NCBI GenBank assembly: GCA_963853835.1
Contig: OY970835.1
Span: 34,174,047 to 34,238,046, forward strand
Length of the DNA stretch: 64,000 bases
Reading direction: 5' to 3'
Source of the DNA: Calendula officinalis
Lineage: Eukaryota; Streptophyta; Magnoliopsida; Asterales; Asteraceae
Shown here: piece by piece, positions 34,065 to 44,280 of the stretch
Position numbering within the stretch: position 1 is the stretch's first letter
Layout of the letters: every line of letters starts with the position of its first letter
Notes under the pieces: model-generated
What the model saw: the letters and a program-made list of their open reading frames with translations, nothing else
Database searches by the model: none
Told to the model about the DNA's origin: nothing
Made by a program: the position numbers and the translations under genes

Positions 34065-37000
34065 TTAAGGATTCAACATACCTAATTGTCCTAGTAAATA
34101 CATAAACCTTTCCTCAGGGAGAGGTTTAGTAAACACATCGGCCAATTGTTCATCTGTTGATACATAATCTACCTCAACCTTACCTTTTTCCACATTATCT
34201 CGAATAAAGTGGTGTCTGATATCAATGTGCTTGGTTTTGGAGTGATAGACTGGGTTCTCTGTGATAGCAATAGCACTCTTGTTATCACAATGAATGGGAG
34301 TCTTATGAAAGTTGAACCCATAGTCTAAGAGTTGATACTGCATCCATAATAATTGAGCACAACAACTTCCTGCAGCAACATATTCTGCTTCTGCTGTGGA
34401 AGTTGCTACCGAATTTTGCTTCTTGGATGACCAACCAACTAGTCTTCCACCGAGGAATTGACATCCTCCACTTGTGCTTTTTCTGTCCAATCTACAACCT
34501 GCAAAATCTGCATCTGTGTACCCTTCAAGGTCAAAGTTTGAGTCTTTGGGATACCAAAGACCCAGGTTAGGAGTACCTGTAAGATATCTAAAGATGCGCT
34601 TAACTGCTTTCATGTGTGATTCTTTAGGATCAGCCTGATACCGAGCACACAAACATGTTGCAAATATGATATCAGGCCTGCTAGCAGTTAAATAAAGTAA
34701 GGAACCAATCATACCTCGGTATGTGGATTGACAAACTGATTTACCAGTTTCATCCTTACTTATCTTATCCTGAGTACCCATAGGAGTGTGCATGGAAGAT
34801 AAATTTTCAAATTTGTATTTCTGTAACATATCATGCACATACTTACTTTGATTTATAAAAGTGCCATCAGGCTTTTGTTCAACTTGTAAACCAAGAAAAT
34901 ATGTAAGTTCTCCCATCATACTCATCTGATACTGAGTTGACATTATCTTAGCAAACCAGTCACACATTGACTTGTCAGTGGAACCAAAGATAATGTCATC
35001 TACATATATCTGAATGAGTAAGATGTTAGAACCGTTCCGTTTTGAAAATAATGTTTTATCAATTTTACCTCTTGTAAATTTATTTTCAATAAGATACTCG
35101 GACAGGGTATCATACCAGGCTCTTGGAGCTTGTTTGAGCCCATATAGAGCTTTATCAAGCTTGAAAACATAATTCGGAAATTTAGGATCAACAAAACCTG
35201 GTGGTTGTTTAACATAAACTTCTTCTTGGAGTTTTCCATTTAGAAAAGCACTTTTGACATCCATCTGATAAACTTTGAAATTTTTGAAGGCTGCATATGC
35301 AAGATACAACCTAATAGCTTCAATTCTGGCAACTGGTGCAAAAGTTTCATCATAGTCAATGCCTTCTTCTTGCCTGTAACCTTGAGCAACTAACCTTGCT
35401 TTGTTTCTGATGACAACACCATCCTTGTCCATCTTGTTTCTGAACACCCACTTAGTACCAATAATAGTTTTGCCAGTAGGAGGTGGTACTAAGTTCCAAA
35501 CTTTGTTTCTCTCAAACTCTGTGAGCTCTTCTTGCATAGCTTCTACCCAATCTTCATCTAATAAAGCTTCATCAGCTTTCTTTGGTTCAATGGTAGATAG
35601 AAAACTTGAGAAGAAACAAAAATTTGCAGTTGCTTGGGGTGGAAACTCTAATTTTCTTCTTGTTTGGACACCTTCTTCAATAGGACCAATAATGTTTGAG
35701 TGTGGATGGTCTCTGTGTTCCCTTAAATTGTTTCCTAAGGAAGCATTTGAAATAGGATCAACAATATCTTGTTGATTTGGTGTGTTGTGTGTCTGATACT
35801 GAGTGGAATTCTGGTCAGTATTAGACACCGGAGGTTGCTGTTCAGTTTCATTTTGCAGAGTGGATATGGATTCTTGTGAAGTGTTGGATGTTTCACCTTC
35901 TTCATAGGTAGAGTGGTTCAGATCATTAGTTGGAAACTCAGTATGGAGGTCCTCTGTTATGGGAACCTCAGTATTAGTCGCAGTATAGTGATACTGAGTT
36001 TGAACTTGATCAGTTTCATTAAACTTATTGGGAAGAAAGTGTGGATGAAACTTGGGCTGTTCAGCAATGGAGTGTTCTGGATTGCATAAAATATCTATGC
36101 CACTTATGTCTTCACTTGCTGAGGTAGAATTCTCATCCTGATCTTCATCGAATGTGACATGAATGGATTCTACAATCATCTTGGTTGAGATGATATACAC
36201 TCTAAAAGCTTTAGAGTGTGGAGAGTAGCCCATGAACACACCTTCATTTGCTTTGGGAGCAAATTTTTTGAGATTTTGTTTTGTACTGAGTACAAAGCAT
36301 TTACTCCCAAAGATGTGGAAGTATTCCACATTAGGAATCTTGCCATTATATAACTCATATGGAGTCTTCAGATGTCTTTGGACTATAGTAGCTCTATTCT
36401 GAGTGAAGTTTGCACAGTTTACAGCTTCAGCCCAGAAACTCAGTGCCAGTCCAGCATGGCATAATAAAGTTCTTGCAGCTTCAATCAGTGTTCTATTCTT
36501 TCTTTCTACAACCCCATTTTGTTGTGGTGTGTAGGCTGCAGAGAAATTTTGAATGATTCCTTTTTCTTCACAGAAATCTGCTAATACTGAGTTCTTAAAC
36601 TCAGTACCATGGTCACTTCTAAGTTGTTTGACCTTGTTGCCTTTTTGAAGTTCCTCTCTTTTTATAAAGGCAATGATTTCTGTTGTTGCATCTGACTTAG
36701 TGTTGAGGAAGATGACCCAAGTATATCTTGAAAATTCATCAACCAAGACTAGAGTATAGATCTTTTTGGCCAAAGATGGTGTGCTGATGGGGCCAAAAAG
36801 GTCCATATGTATCATAGTAAGAGGTTCATTAATGGAATGATTGACTTTGGACTTGAATGAACTCTTCTTCTGCTTGCCCATTTCACATGCTGAGCATAAC
36901 TTATCTTTTGAATAAGTAATTGTGGGCAACCCTCTCACCAGTTTCTTCATACTGAGCTCGTTGATATTTCTAAAGTTGATGTGAGAGAGTTTCTTGTGCC

Positions 37001-37421
37001 ATAGCCAATGCAATTCTGGCTTGACTTTAGAAAGCAGGCATACTCGAATAGTTGGGTCTATTTCAGATAGGTTGACCACATATACGTCTTTTTCTCTTCT
37101 AGCAATGAGTACAGGCTGGCCTTTATCATTGTAGATGATTCCTGCAACCTTCCTGAATCGAGCTTCATTGTCATCATCACACATCTGGCTGATACTGAGC
37201 AGATTGTGTTTTAGACCCTCTACATAGGCAACTCTTTTAAAAGTTATGTTGCCTGCCTTGATCACACCATAACCTCTTGTCTTTCCCACTGAGTCATCTC
37301 CAAATTTAACAGAAGGACCCTTCTCTGGAGTATAATTGAGAAGGTATTCCATACTGCCTGTCATGTGTCTTGAGCAGCCACTATCTAAATACCATTTTCT
37401 GTCACCCTGCACAAGACACAA
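34065..37421 (-). CDS. pol: Sirevirus pol: protease, integrase, RT, RNase H
   Basis: An intact frame of 1118 residues in Ty1/copia order. The aspartic protease has DSG at residues 13-15. The pre-integrase finger reads LWHKKLSHINFRN...CSACEMGK. The integrase core has HMDLFGPI, LRSDHGTEF and TPQQNGVVERKN. RT shows KWVFRNKMDKDG, QMDVKSAFLNG and YVDDIIFGS. RNase H shows ADFAGCRLDRKSTSGG, AEAEYVA and HCDNKSAI, then DVFTKPL. All catalytic residues appear present. It begins 9 bases after the gag stop in another frame (the -1 frame relative to gag), so expression needs frameshifting or stop bypass near 37425. Neighbouring gag and LTRs match a potentially active copy. Confidence 0.95.
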   Translation of the reverse strand: MCLVQGDRKWYLDSGCSRHMTGSMEYLLNYTPEKGPSVKFGDDSVGKTRGYGVIKAGNITFKRVAYVEGLKHNLLSISQMCDDDNEARFRKVAGIIYNDKGQPVLIARREKDVYVVNLSEIDPTIRVCLLSKVKPELHWLWHKKLSHINFRNINELSMKKLVRGLPTITYSKDKLCSACEMGKQKKSSFKSKVNHSINEPLTMIHMDLFGPISTPSLAKKIYTLVLVDEFSRYTWVIFLNTKSDATTEIIAFIKREELQKGNKVKQLRSDHGTEFKNSVLADFCEEKGIIQNFSAAYTPQQNGVVERKNRTLIEAARTLLCHAGLALSFWAEAVNCANFTQNRATIVQRHLKTPYELYNGKIPNVEYFHIFGSKCFVLSTKQNLKKFAPKANEGVFMGYSPHSKAFRVYIISTKMIVESIHVTFDEDQDENSTSASEDISGIDILCNPEHSIAEQPKFHPHFLPNKFNETDQVQTQYHYTATNTEVPITEDLHTEFPTNDLNHSTYEEGETSNTSQESISTLQNETEQQPPVSNTDQNSTQYQTHNTPNQQDIVDPISNASLGNNLREHRDHPHSNIIGPIEEGVQTRRKLEFPPQATANFCFFSSFLSTIEPKKADEALLDEDWVEAMQEELTEFERNKVWNLVPPPTGKTIIGTKWVFRNKMDKDGVVIRNKARLVAQGYRQEEGIDYDETFAPVARIEAIRLYLAYAAFKNFKVYQMDVKSAFLNGKLQEEVYVKQPPGFVDPKFPNYVFKLDKALYGLKQAPRAWYDTLSEYLIENKFTRGKIDKTLFSKRNGSNILLIQIYVDDIIFGSTDKSMCDWFAKIMSTQYQMSMMGELTYFLGLQVEQKPDGTFINQSKYVHDMLQKYKFENLSSMHTPMGTQDKISKDETGKSVCQSTYRGMIGSLLYLTASRPDIIFATCLCARYQADPKESHMKAVKRIFRYLTGTPNLGLWYPKDSNFDLEGYTDADFAGCRLDRKSTSGGCQFLGGRLVGWSSKKQNSVATSTAEAEYVAAGSCCAQLLWMQYQLLDYGFNFHKTPIHCDNKSAIAITENPVYHSKTKHIDIRHHFIRDNVEKGKVEVDYVSTDEQLADVFTKPLPEERFMYLLGQLGMLNP

Positions 37422-37429
37422 AATAAGAA

Positions 37430-40003
37430 TTAGTTCTTTTTAGGAACCCATTTTTGAATGGGACCTTTGGTGGGATAAACATATTTTGACTTAATCTCTT
37501 TATATGGAGAGGTCGGTATCACTTCGGGGGTAACTTTAGAAGTTTTCTTTGGTGATACTGACTTAGTTTCTCTCCTTTTCTTTGGTACTGAGTACCTAGG
37601 ACTTGAGAGATCAGTCCAGCATTCATCTCCCTTATGACCAGTATGATGACATCTATAACATTTTCTAGGTCTATTTCTAAACATATTTTCATACGGTATT
37701 TTAGAAAAATGTTTCACTTTTGGTAGGTCAGTATGAACGAGTTTTGCAAATTGTTTACTTAAAGATTTGACCTGATCACCAAGTGTTTTTAAAATGTTAA
37801 TTTTGTCATTTTTAATAGGTGTATTAACATTGTTTTTAACTGGTTTAGGAGATGGAGGATCTGGTTGCTTCTTTTTATTTGGCAGAGAAGTCTTTCTAAT
37901 ATTATTAGTGGTAGACTTCTTGTCTTTGCCAACTAAAGACCTAGTTGAAGTTGTTTTTTGTTTATCATGTTTTGAAGAAACAACTTTAACAGGTTCTTTA
38001 GATGTCTCAGTATATGATGTTTCTGTTCCTGCAACTTCTGTATTAGATGAAGCATTTGAGATAGAAGTTGTCTTATTATCATTATATAATTCAAAAGTTG
38101 TTGTATTAAATAATAATTCAAAAGGTGGAACAGCAGAAGTGTCATACTGAACTATTGGTAGCTCGGTATCAGAAATTTCCGTTATATGAAATTCAATACT
38201 GAGTTCTTGTAGCTCAGTATAGCACTTTGAGCAGATGGAGGGACCAATAGGTTTTTCTAAAATTTCATTTTCCTCATCATCTGACTCAGTTTGACATCCA
38301 ACTTCACATAAAGTTTTAGCTTTTACAAAATTAATAGGGTTCATAGTAGAAAACTCTTCAAATAAATCAGCAAAATTGTTCCTATTTTTAAATTGAGGAT
38401 CAACACCAAGTGCAGCCCTCACATTTTCTGGGAATTGTTGATTTAAACATTTATTTAATTTTATTGAAGCATTTCCCCAAGATTTACACTGTTCTTCAAA
38501 TTTCTCTTTTTCAAGTTTGTGTAAATGAGCTTTATCAGCTAATCTTTGGTTAATGTCTTTTAAATCTGAAAAGTTTAGTTCTAAATCTTTATATTTTGCT
38601 AATTTATCCAAGTTTTCATTATTTACCCTTTCAAGTTCTTGAATTGTTAATTTTAAAGCTTTTTCTTTTTGTACAGAAGTTTTAAGATCAACAATCATAT
38701 ACTCAAAAATCTTGGTTTTTTCATTCACTGAATAAGTTTGAAAGGAACTTACCTTGTACAACTGAGTGGAATCCCAATCAGTATGAACACTCATCCTCTC
38801 AGCCTCTTTGATATCCTTTTCAAAGGAGCTCTTCAAATCATCTTCAGTGAAAGCCATAAAGGCTTTATTTTCAATCTCTTCCTCATCATCACTTAAGTCT
38901 TCATCCATCCAGGCTTCTGAGTAAAGTGCTTGATGAGGTGCTCCATTCCCTTCTGCCCTCTTGCCCTTGCTCCAATTCTTCAGTTTGACATATTTGTCTC
39001 TATACCTCTTTGCTCGGTATGCAATTTTGTCATTTTGGTCAGTCTCAGAAGACTTGATATGACAATTTGCAGCAATATGTCCAGGCTTTCCACACCTATA
39101 GCAAAGACCTGATCTTGGGTCAGTATTAGAAGAGCTAACACCAAGCCTCTTCTTCTTCAACTGATCCAGCTTCATAGACATAAGAGCCATTTGAGTTTCA
39201 AGCTCTTCTGCCTCAGCATCAGCAAGATCAACTTCTGGTTCATCTGGCTCAGTTATAGTATAGGCCTGTTGCACAACTAGAGCCATGCCAGTGGAAGACT
39301 TGTCAGTTTTCTTCCAGTTGATCAGTCTTGCAGCATTATTCTCCTCATGATTCAACATTAGACCATACAAAGTTTGAAGAGTGTATGACTCAATGTTGTT
39401 AGCAGCATTGACAGAGTTTGTCATGTCAAGAAATTGTTGAGGAAGACTATCCAGGAACTTTTGAACAAGCTCTCCTTCCTCTTTCACAATGCCTACACTG
39501 ATTAAATCATGGATAACAGTATTGAACCTGTTATAGAGAGTGGTGATGTCTTCATTAGGAGTTGAGAAGAAATTTTCATATTTCCTTCTCATGTTGCTTT
39601 TTCTTTGCAACTTCACCTTTGATGTGCCTTCATAGGTGACTGATAGACTATCCCACATAGCCTTTGCTGTTGGCAATTTCATAATTGCATTAAGTATCTC
39701 TTTGGTAACAGCATTACCAATCACCCCTTTAGCTCTGGAGTCTAAAGCATACAACTGACGGTCAGTATCAGTCCAGTTGTGCTTTAGTTTAGGTACAGTT
39801 TTTATGCCCTCAGGAGCATCATCAGTAGCAGCAACAGGTTCCACAGTTTGTGGAATGATGGGACCATCATATAGCACAGTGAGCATTTCATGATGAATGG
39901 ATTCAAGATACCACTGAGCTTTTAGCTTCCATTGATGGAAGTCTTTTCCATCAAAGATGGGTATTCCCTTTCCAGACATAACTGGTGCAACAATGGTAGA
40001 CAT
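37430..40003 (-). CDS. gag: Sirevirus gag, long type with two CCHC knuckles
   Basis: 857 residues, start MSTIVAPVMSGKG. Residues 1-230 are the capsid-like copia gag domain (FDGKDFHQWKLKAQWYL, AMWDSLSVTYEGT). A CCHC knuckle CYRCGKPGHIAANC lies at 301-314. A coiled-coil-rich middle part follows (about 440-520). A second knuckle CYRCHHTGHKGDECW lies near 775, within a basic tail. Extra-long gag with a coiled coil is typical of Sireviruses. It forms the particle that packages element RNA. The frame is open throughout and ends WVPKKN, stop at 37430. Confidence 0.92.
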   Translation of the reverse strand: MSTIVAPVMSGKGIPIFDGKDFHQWKLKAQWYLESIHHEMLTVLYDGPIIPQTVEPVAATDDAPEGIKTVPKLKHNWTDTDRQLYALDSRAKGVIGNAVTKEILNAIMKLPTAKAMWDSLSVTYEGTSKVKLQRKSNMRRKYENFFSTPNEDITTLYNRFNTVIHDLISVGIVKEEGELVQKFLDSLPQQFLDMTNSVNAANNIESYTLQTLYGLMLNHEENNAARLINWKKTDKSSTGMALVVQQAYTITEPDEPEVDLADAEAEELETQMALMSMKLDQLKKKRLGVSSSNTDPRSGLCYRCGKPGHIAANCHIKSSETDQNDKIAYRAKRYRDKYVKLKNWSKGKRAEGNGAPHQALYSEAWMDEDLSDDEEEIENKAFMAFTEDDLKSSFEKDIKEAERMSVHTDWDSTQLYKVSSFQTYSVNEKTKIFEYMIVDLKTSVQKEKALKLTIQELERVNNENLDKLAKYKDLELNFSDLKDINQRLADKAHLHKLEKEKFEEQCKSWGNASIKLNKCLNQQFPENVRAALGVDPQFKNRNNFADLFEEFSTMNPINFVKAKTLCEVGCQTESDDEENEILEKPIGPSICSKCYTELQELSIEFHITEISDTELPIVQYDTSAVPPFELLFNTTTFELYNDNKTTSISNASSNTEVAGTETSYTETSKEPVKVVSSKHDKQKTTSTRSLVGKDKKSTTNNIRKTSLPNKKKQPDPPSPKPVKNNVNTPIKNDKINILKTLGDQVKSLSKQFAKLVHTDLPKVKHFSKIPYENMFRNRPRKCYRCHHTGHKGDECWTDLSSPRYSVPKKRRETKSVSPKKTSKVTPEVIPTSPYKEIKSKYVYPTKGPIQKWVPKKN

Positions 40004-40087
40004 ATTTGATTTTGGAGTATGGGAAGGATAAGTATAGGGGATGGCTGCCAGGGTTAAAGATCGACTAAATAAGAGTTTATTTAGCCT

Positions 40088-40099
40088 GCTCTGATACCA
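40088..40099 (-). other. Sirevirus primer-binding site (tRNA-iMet)
   Basis: Minus strand TGGTATCAGAGC, two bases inside the 5' LTR, complementary to the 3' end of initiator tRNA-Met. Confidence 0.95.
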
Positions 40100-40101
40100 G
40101 T

Positions 40102-40605
40102 TGTTAGGTCACAACAACCCTGGTTTATAATGTTAATTGATAGATTATTATACTTAGAGAAATATTAGAGTGATAACACAAGAATATAGTCAATGTATAA
40201 ATCCACTGAGTGTGGCTTGTTGCGGAATAACTAGACCACTGATCAATTACAAAAGATGTGAATGTGTAAAGTAAATTGGTGGTTTCTCCTTTGCAAGATG
40301 ATCTCTATTTATAATGATATAAAGATCTTACATAATGAGCAAAGGAGTAACCGAAGGACTAAGGTAGGAAAATGACTAAGATCAAGGGATTTGATCTTAG
40401 TCCGTTACATATGGTAACTCAGTCCTTCTACTCAGTCCTTGTACTCAGTATCACTATCTGATACTGAGTACTGATACTGAGTTCCAATACTGATCACTCA
40501 GTATCAGACCTAAACTTAGCTATATTATTCTACATATTAATCAAAGCTAGTCTAGGTTGTTTTGTTATCTTAAGATCCAAAGGGGCAAGGCTTTTCGCCT
40601 TAACA
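40102..40605 (-). repeat. Sirevirus 5' LTR
   Basis: 504 bp, partner of 29118-29621. Motif cluster at 40424-40505. Confidence 0.95.
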
Positions 40606-41718
40606 CATGCACACATCGATGATGTCGATGAAATTGCACGTGTCATCGGAGGCAGAGGTATGCTTCATCGCTTTCTCAATGGAGAAAGTGACTCGGTCAT
40701 TACCGACACCTAGACTAAGCTGTTGTTCAGCAACCAAGATTATGGCACTGGCAGTGTTCAGAAAGGGTCTTCCTAAGATGAGAGGGGCATTTGGCTCTTC
40801 CGGGATATCTAGGATAACAAAGTCAGCGGGAAATATGAACCTGTCGACCTTAACTAGAACGTTTTCTGCTATGCCCACGGGGTATGTAAGCGATAGGTCT
40901 ACTAATCTAACAGTCATCCTAGTCGGTCTAAGGTCTGTTATTCCTAATTTAAGGAACGGGGACAAGGGCATCAAGCTTATGCTAGCTCCAAAATCAGCTA
41001 GCGCCTTACAGGGCGGTAAATTATCTATGAGACAAGGGATTATAAAACTCCCTGGATCACCCTTCTTTGGAGGTATGTTTGGTTGGAGGATAGCTGAGCA
41101 TTCCTCGCTTAATATTGTTGACGACACCTCCTCCGTGTGTTCCTTGCTTGAGACCAAGTCCTTGATGAATTTCCCGTAGTTTGGCATCCCTGCTAACATG
41201 TCAACCAAAGGAACGTTAATGCGCACCTGTTTAATCATCTCAACAAACTTACCATATTTTTCTTTAAGTTTTTCTTTCCTCAAACGTTGAGGAAAGGGGA
41301 CCTTCGGTGTATAGGGGTTTGTTGTATCAGTTTTGTTGGACCTGTGCGTCTCCTTCGGTATTGTCTTTTCTGGCTCGGTTGGAGTTTCAACCTTCTGCAT
41401 GACCCTCTCCTCTTCATCAGCTGGAGTCTCCTCATTAACCTGTTCATCAGAAGAATTTTCGTTAGCATTTAATACAGGTGAACTTACCGTTTTACCACTT
41501 CGAGTAGTGATAGCTTTAACATTTTCAAATCCCCTTTTCGGGTTGTCCTCTGTTCTGGGTGGTAGACTGCCTTGCGGTCGTTCTTGTAATGCTTCAGCCA
41601 TCCTGCCCATATTTCTTTCTAAGCTTTGAATTGCTGCTTGCTGATTTCTGTTAATCTGATCTTGTTCCTCAGCTTTCTTGTCATGTTTTTCTATAAATTT
41701 TTCGAGCATGAGTTCCAT
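40606..41718 (-). CDS. Athila gag C-terminus with aspartic protease
   Basis: An open frame of about 370 residues. Residues 1-60 are a coiled-coil-like gag tail (MELMLEKFIEKHDKKAEEQ). 75-165 is charged linker. 170-340 is the retropepsin region with LADFGASISLMP (active site D-F-G) and ILGRPFLNTA, the partner motif of retroviral-type proteases. It ends at the Sirevirus insertion: the last codons after IDVCM are Sirevirus LTR. Beyond the insertion the same frame continues into pol at 29117. Upstream the frame is separated from the gag N-terminus at 41907 by a frame change around 41805-41825. Confidence 0.85.
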
Positions 41719-41906
41719 TGATGACTTTGATCCTTGACCTGCAGCATTCTCTCGAGGTGGTTGGTTTGTTTGATTATCACGTTGGAAACCAGGGGGTTCG
41801 AGTTTCTCGGGGGATAGTTATTGTTTTGGTTATTGTTGTTATAACCTCTGTTGTTATTGTACCCCTGATTGCTGTTGTTATACCCCTGATTTCCTCCTTC
41901 ATCATT

Positions 41907-42755
41907 TCATCGATCATCAACTGCATTCAGAGAGGCTTGATTCTGCCCGATTCGTCTGTCAGATGTCCATTCTAGACTGTTCATAGAGATGTCTTCGAGA
42001 AGTTGGTATGCTTGAGTTGGGGTTTTGTACATGAATAGCCCACCACTTGATGAATCGAGTAGAGAACGAGATGTATGATCTAATCCCCTATAAAAAATGT
42101 GTACTATGTTATTTTTCTCGAAACCGTGATTTGGGCACTTCCTCAGTAGGCTTTTTAATCTCTCCCAAGCTTCTGTTATCTTTTCACCTGTATCCTGCAT
42201 AAAAGCCATAATGTCAGTTTTTAGTTTGTCAGCCTTAACTGGTGAAAAATAACGTGTAATAAAGAGACTTCGGAGTTCATCCCAAGTCGTAATAGAGCCT
42301 GGCTCTAACGATTTAACCCAATCTCGTGCATCCCCAGTTAAACTGAAAGGAAACAATCTTAGTCTCATGGCATCCAACGTTACGTCTCGTTGTTTAAACA
42401 GCTCACAAATTTCCAAAAAGTTTTCGAGATGTCTGTTGGGATCATTGCATAATCTGCCATCGAAGTTCAGATCCCGCACCATACTAAGGAATTGTCCTTT
42501 AATCTCGAAATTTATATTGTTCATTTCGAGAACTGTGATGGATGGAGTAGGGGCAGTTGGTGCTGTCTGCCTAGTACTCCACATGGGTTGCTCTGGTGGT
42601 GGTTGATCTCCCATATCGAAAGTGGGATTTTCAATAACTTGAAAGTTGATCGAGTCTAGGTATTGCGCTGCTAAAACTGCTCTACGTCGCTGGCGAAGAA
42701 GTCTCTCTGGCTCAGAATATGGTGATATCGGATCAGAGTCAGAGCTACGGGTCAT
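41907..42755 (-). pseudogene. gag: Athila gag N-terminal part, interrupted
   Basis: The most likely start is the Met of MTRSSDSDPISPYSEPERLL (42755). The retrotransposon gag domain follows: FEIKGQFLSMV, LENFLEICELFKQRDV, LRLFPFSLTGDARDWV, ELRSLFITRYF, EAWERLKSLLRKCPNHGF. A TGA at 41907-41909 ends it just before an N/G/Y-rich stretch (repeats of NQGYNNN type, 41810-41900). That stretch is open in the same frame but changes frame before the protease ORF. Two lesions thus separate capsid from protease. Gag proteins form the particle; this copy would make only a truncated one. Confidence 0.85.
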
Positions 42756-42908
42756 ACACCTGCAAAACTCAAAGCAATTGTTAAAAACGCAACTGTTTAA
42801 CACAATCAATAAAGTAATTCAACAACTTAAAATAAACTTGTCCAAGAATAAATCCCTAGACAAGGATCGATTAAAAGATTAGTTTTAAATAACTAATCAG
42901 GCAACTGT

Positions 42909-42926
42909 TCCCCGGCAGCGGCGCCA
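42909..42926 (-). other. Athila primer-binding site (tRNA-Asp type)
   Basis: Minus strand TGGCGCCGCTGCCGGGGA, six bases inside the 5' LTR. This is the site commonly found in Athila/Tat elements. Confidence 0.9.
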
Positions 42927-42932
42927 AAAACT

Positions 42933-44275
42933 TGATGTGTGAAAACTAGTTATAAAATAATAACCTGAAATACGCCTTCTCTAGATTACCACACTCTTAG
43001 GCAAGTATGACCTAATCGTGAGCAATATAGTTCAGGTAAGTACTTCGGGTGTTCGTTTCCGCAGGGAACAGTTAAGCCGACTAAATAGTCTAAAACTAAT
43101 GATTTAATCTAAACAATTGCATAAAGTAGGGGTTTTTGTTTTTAAACTATTTAAATGAAGAAACTGGTTAAAAGTAAATTGAGCTTTTAAAAACTGAGAC
43201 AAATTGACAAAATAGTAAAACTGTGTTCAAATATGAGAGGGAATATTCACTATGATCGATTCCATCTAGTTCTAGGTTTGGTTGGTTAAGTTCCGATTTA
43301 ATTGGTGTTCTAGAAGTCAGGTAAGCAGTGGTCTCTAGCTTCCTACAATGGCCGTGTTATCATTCCTAAGAAATGTTTTCCTAAAGAATCATACTATGGT
43401 CACACTTCGGCTTGTTAATTATATCTAGGCCCGGATTTCCGTCGCCTTCTAATCTCGAATTCGGTCGTTACTAAGATTAGACTTCCGGTTTCACCTAAGT
43501 TATTTGATGCTTAAGCTCGAATCCCTAGATCTAGTGGATTGCCAACTACGTCACCGAGGTGAAAAGTTGAAGTAATTATTAACTACAAATGCTAGTGGTC
43601 ACTCAACAAAATAATTAATAATCAACAGTTAAAACAATCAAAAATGCAAGAATTAACCGAAAGGATCTTTGATATAAATAAATAAGTGTTCAAAACCAAT
43701 GTTAAAATCCTAAAAATACCAAACCTAAAGCCTAGATTTCATCTAATCATAGTGAATATAAATGATTAGCACATAGACATGCTAAACATCGCAAAACAAA
43801 CGTAAGAATTCAATAGAACAAACATAATTTGATTAATAATGATTAAGAACCGAAATATATGAATGGAATTGAAGATCTTGATGCTTGAAACCCCTCAAAT
43901 TCGTCCACAATCGCCTCCCTAGGTCAAAAGTCGGCTGCACAAAAAGATCCCAAAAGAATGGCTGAATTTTAGCTTAAATACCCTTATTTTCGTTTTGCTC
44001 GAGCACTCGACCAGGGGTCTCTCGCGCGATCGACAGAGGGACACTCGCGCGCCACGGGGTGCGACAGGGGCCTGCGCGCGCCGCTCGAGCATGTCTGAAT
44101 TTCGGAATTTGCTGAATTTTTACATTTTTGGCCCTTTTCTTCTATAATTTGGACTTTTTACCTGCATTTTATCAACAACATCATAAATTAGGCATAAACA
44201 CTTATTTTTACTATAAATCAAGCCTAAAAAATACAATATTGACGGATTTAAACATGTATAAATCCGTCGATATCA
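42933..44275 (-). repeat. Athila 5' LTR
   Basis: 1343 bp, differing from 20230-21572 at six positions by hand count. Adjacent to the tRNA-Asp primer site, which fixes it as the 5' LTR. Confidence 0.95.
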
Positions 44276-44280
44276 GTTTA

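Larger units (their letters stand above)
29118..40605 (-). mobile_element. Ty1/copia Sirevirus, complete, nested in Athila
   Basis: Two 504-bp LTRs (29118-29621, 40102-40605) opening TGTTAAGG on the element strand, an exact TSD CATGC (29113-29117 and 40606-40610), a tRNA-iMet primer site, a purine tract, a long gag, an intact pol and an extra env-position gene define a Sirevirus. It inserted in the same orientation between the protease and RT of Athila. The LTRs differ at 7 positions by hand count (about 1.4%). The octamer ATACTGAG/CTCAGTAT is scattered through LTRs, UTRs and coding sequence. Confidence 0.95.
20230..44275 (-). mobile_element. Athila-type Ty3/gypsy retrotransposon, complete, with nested Sirevirus
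   Basis: Two 1343-bp LTRs (20230-21572 and 42933-44275), an exact TSD GTTTA (20225-20229 and 44276-44280), a primer site complementary to tRNA-Asp, a purine tract, gag-protease-pol genes and an extra ORF downstream of pol define an Athila element transcribed on the minus strand. The LTRs differ at only 6 positions by hand count (about 0.45%), so insertion was recent. Without the 11.5-kb Sirevirus inside it is about 12.5 kb, normal for Athila. A stop and a frame change in gag suggest this copy needs help in trans. Confidence 0.95.

Noticed and set aside
37430..40003. Plus-strand frames such as 37794-38150
   Set aside because: Opposite-strand shadows of gag with no family match.
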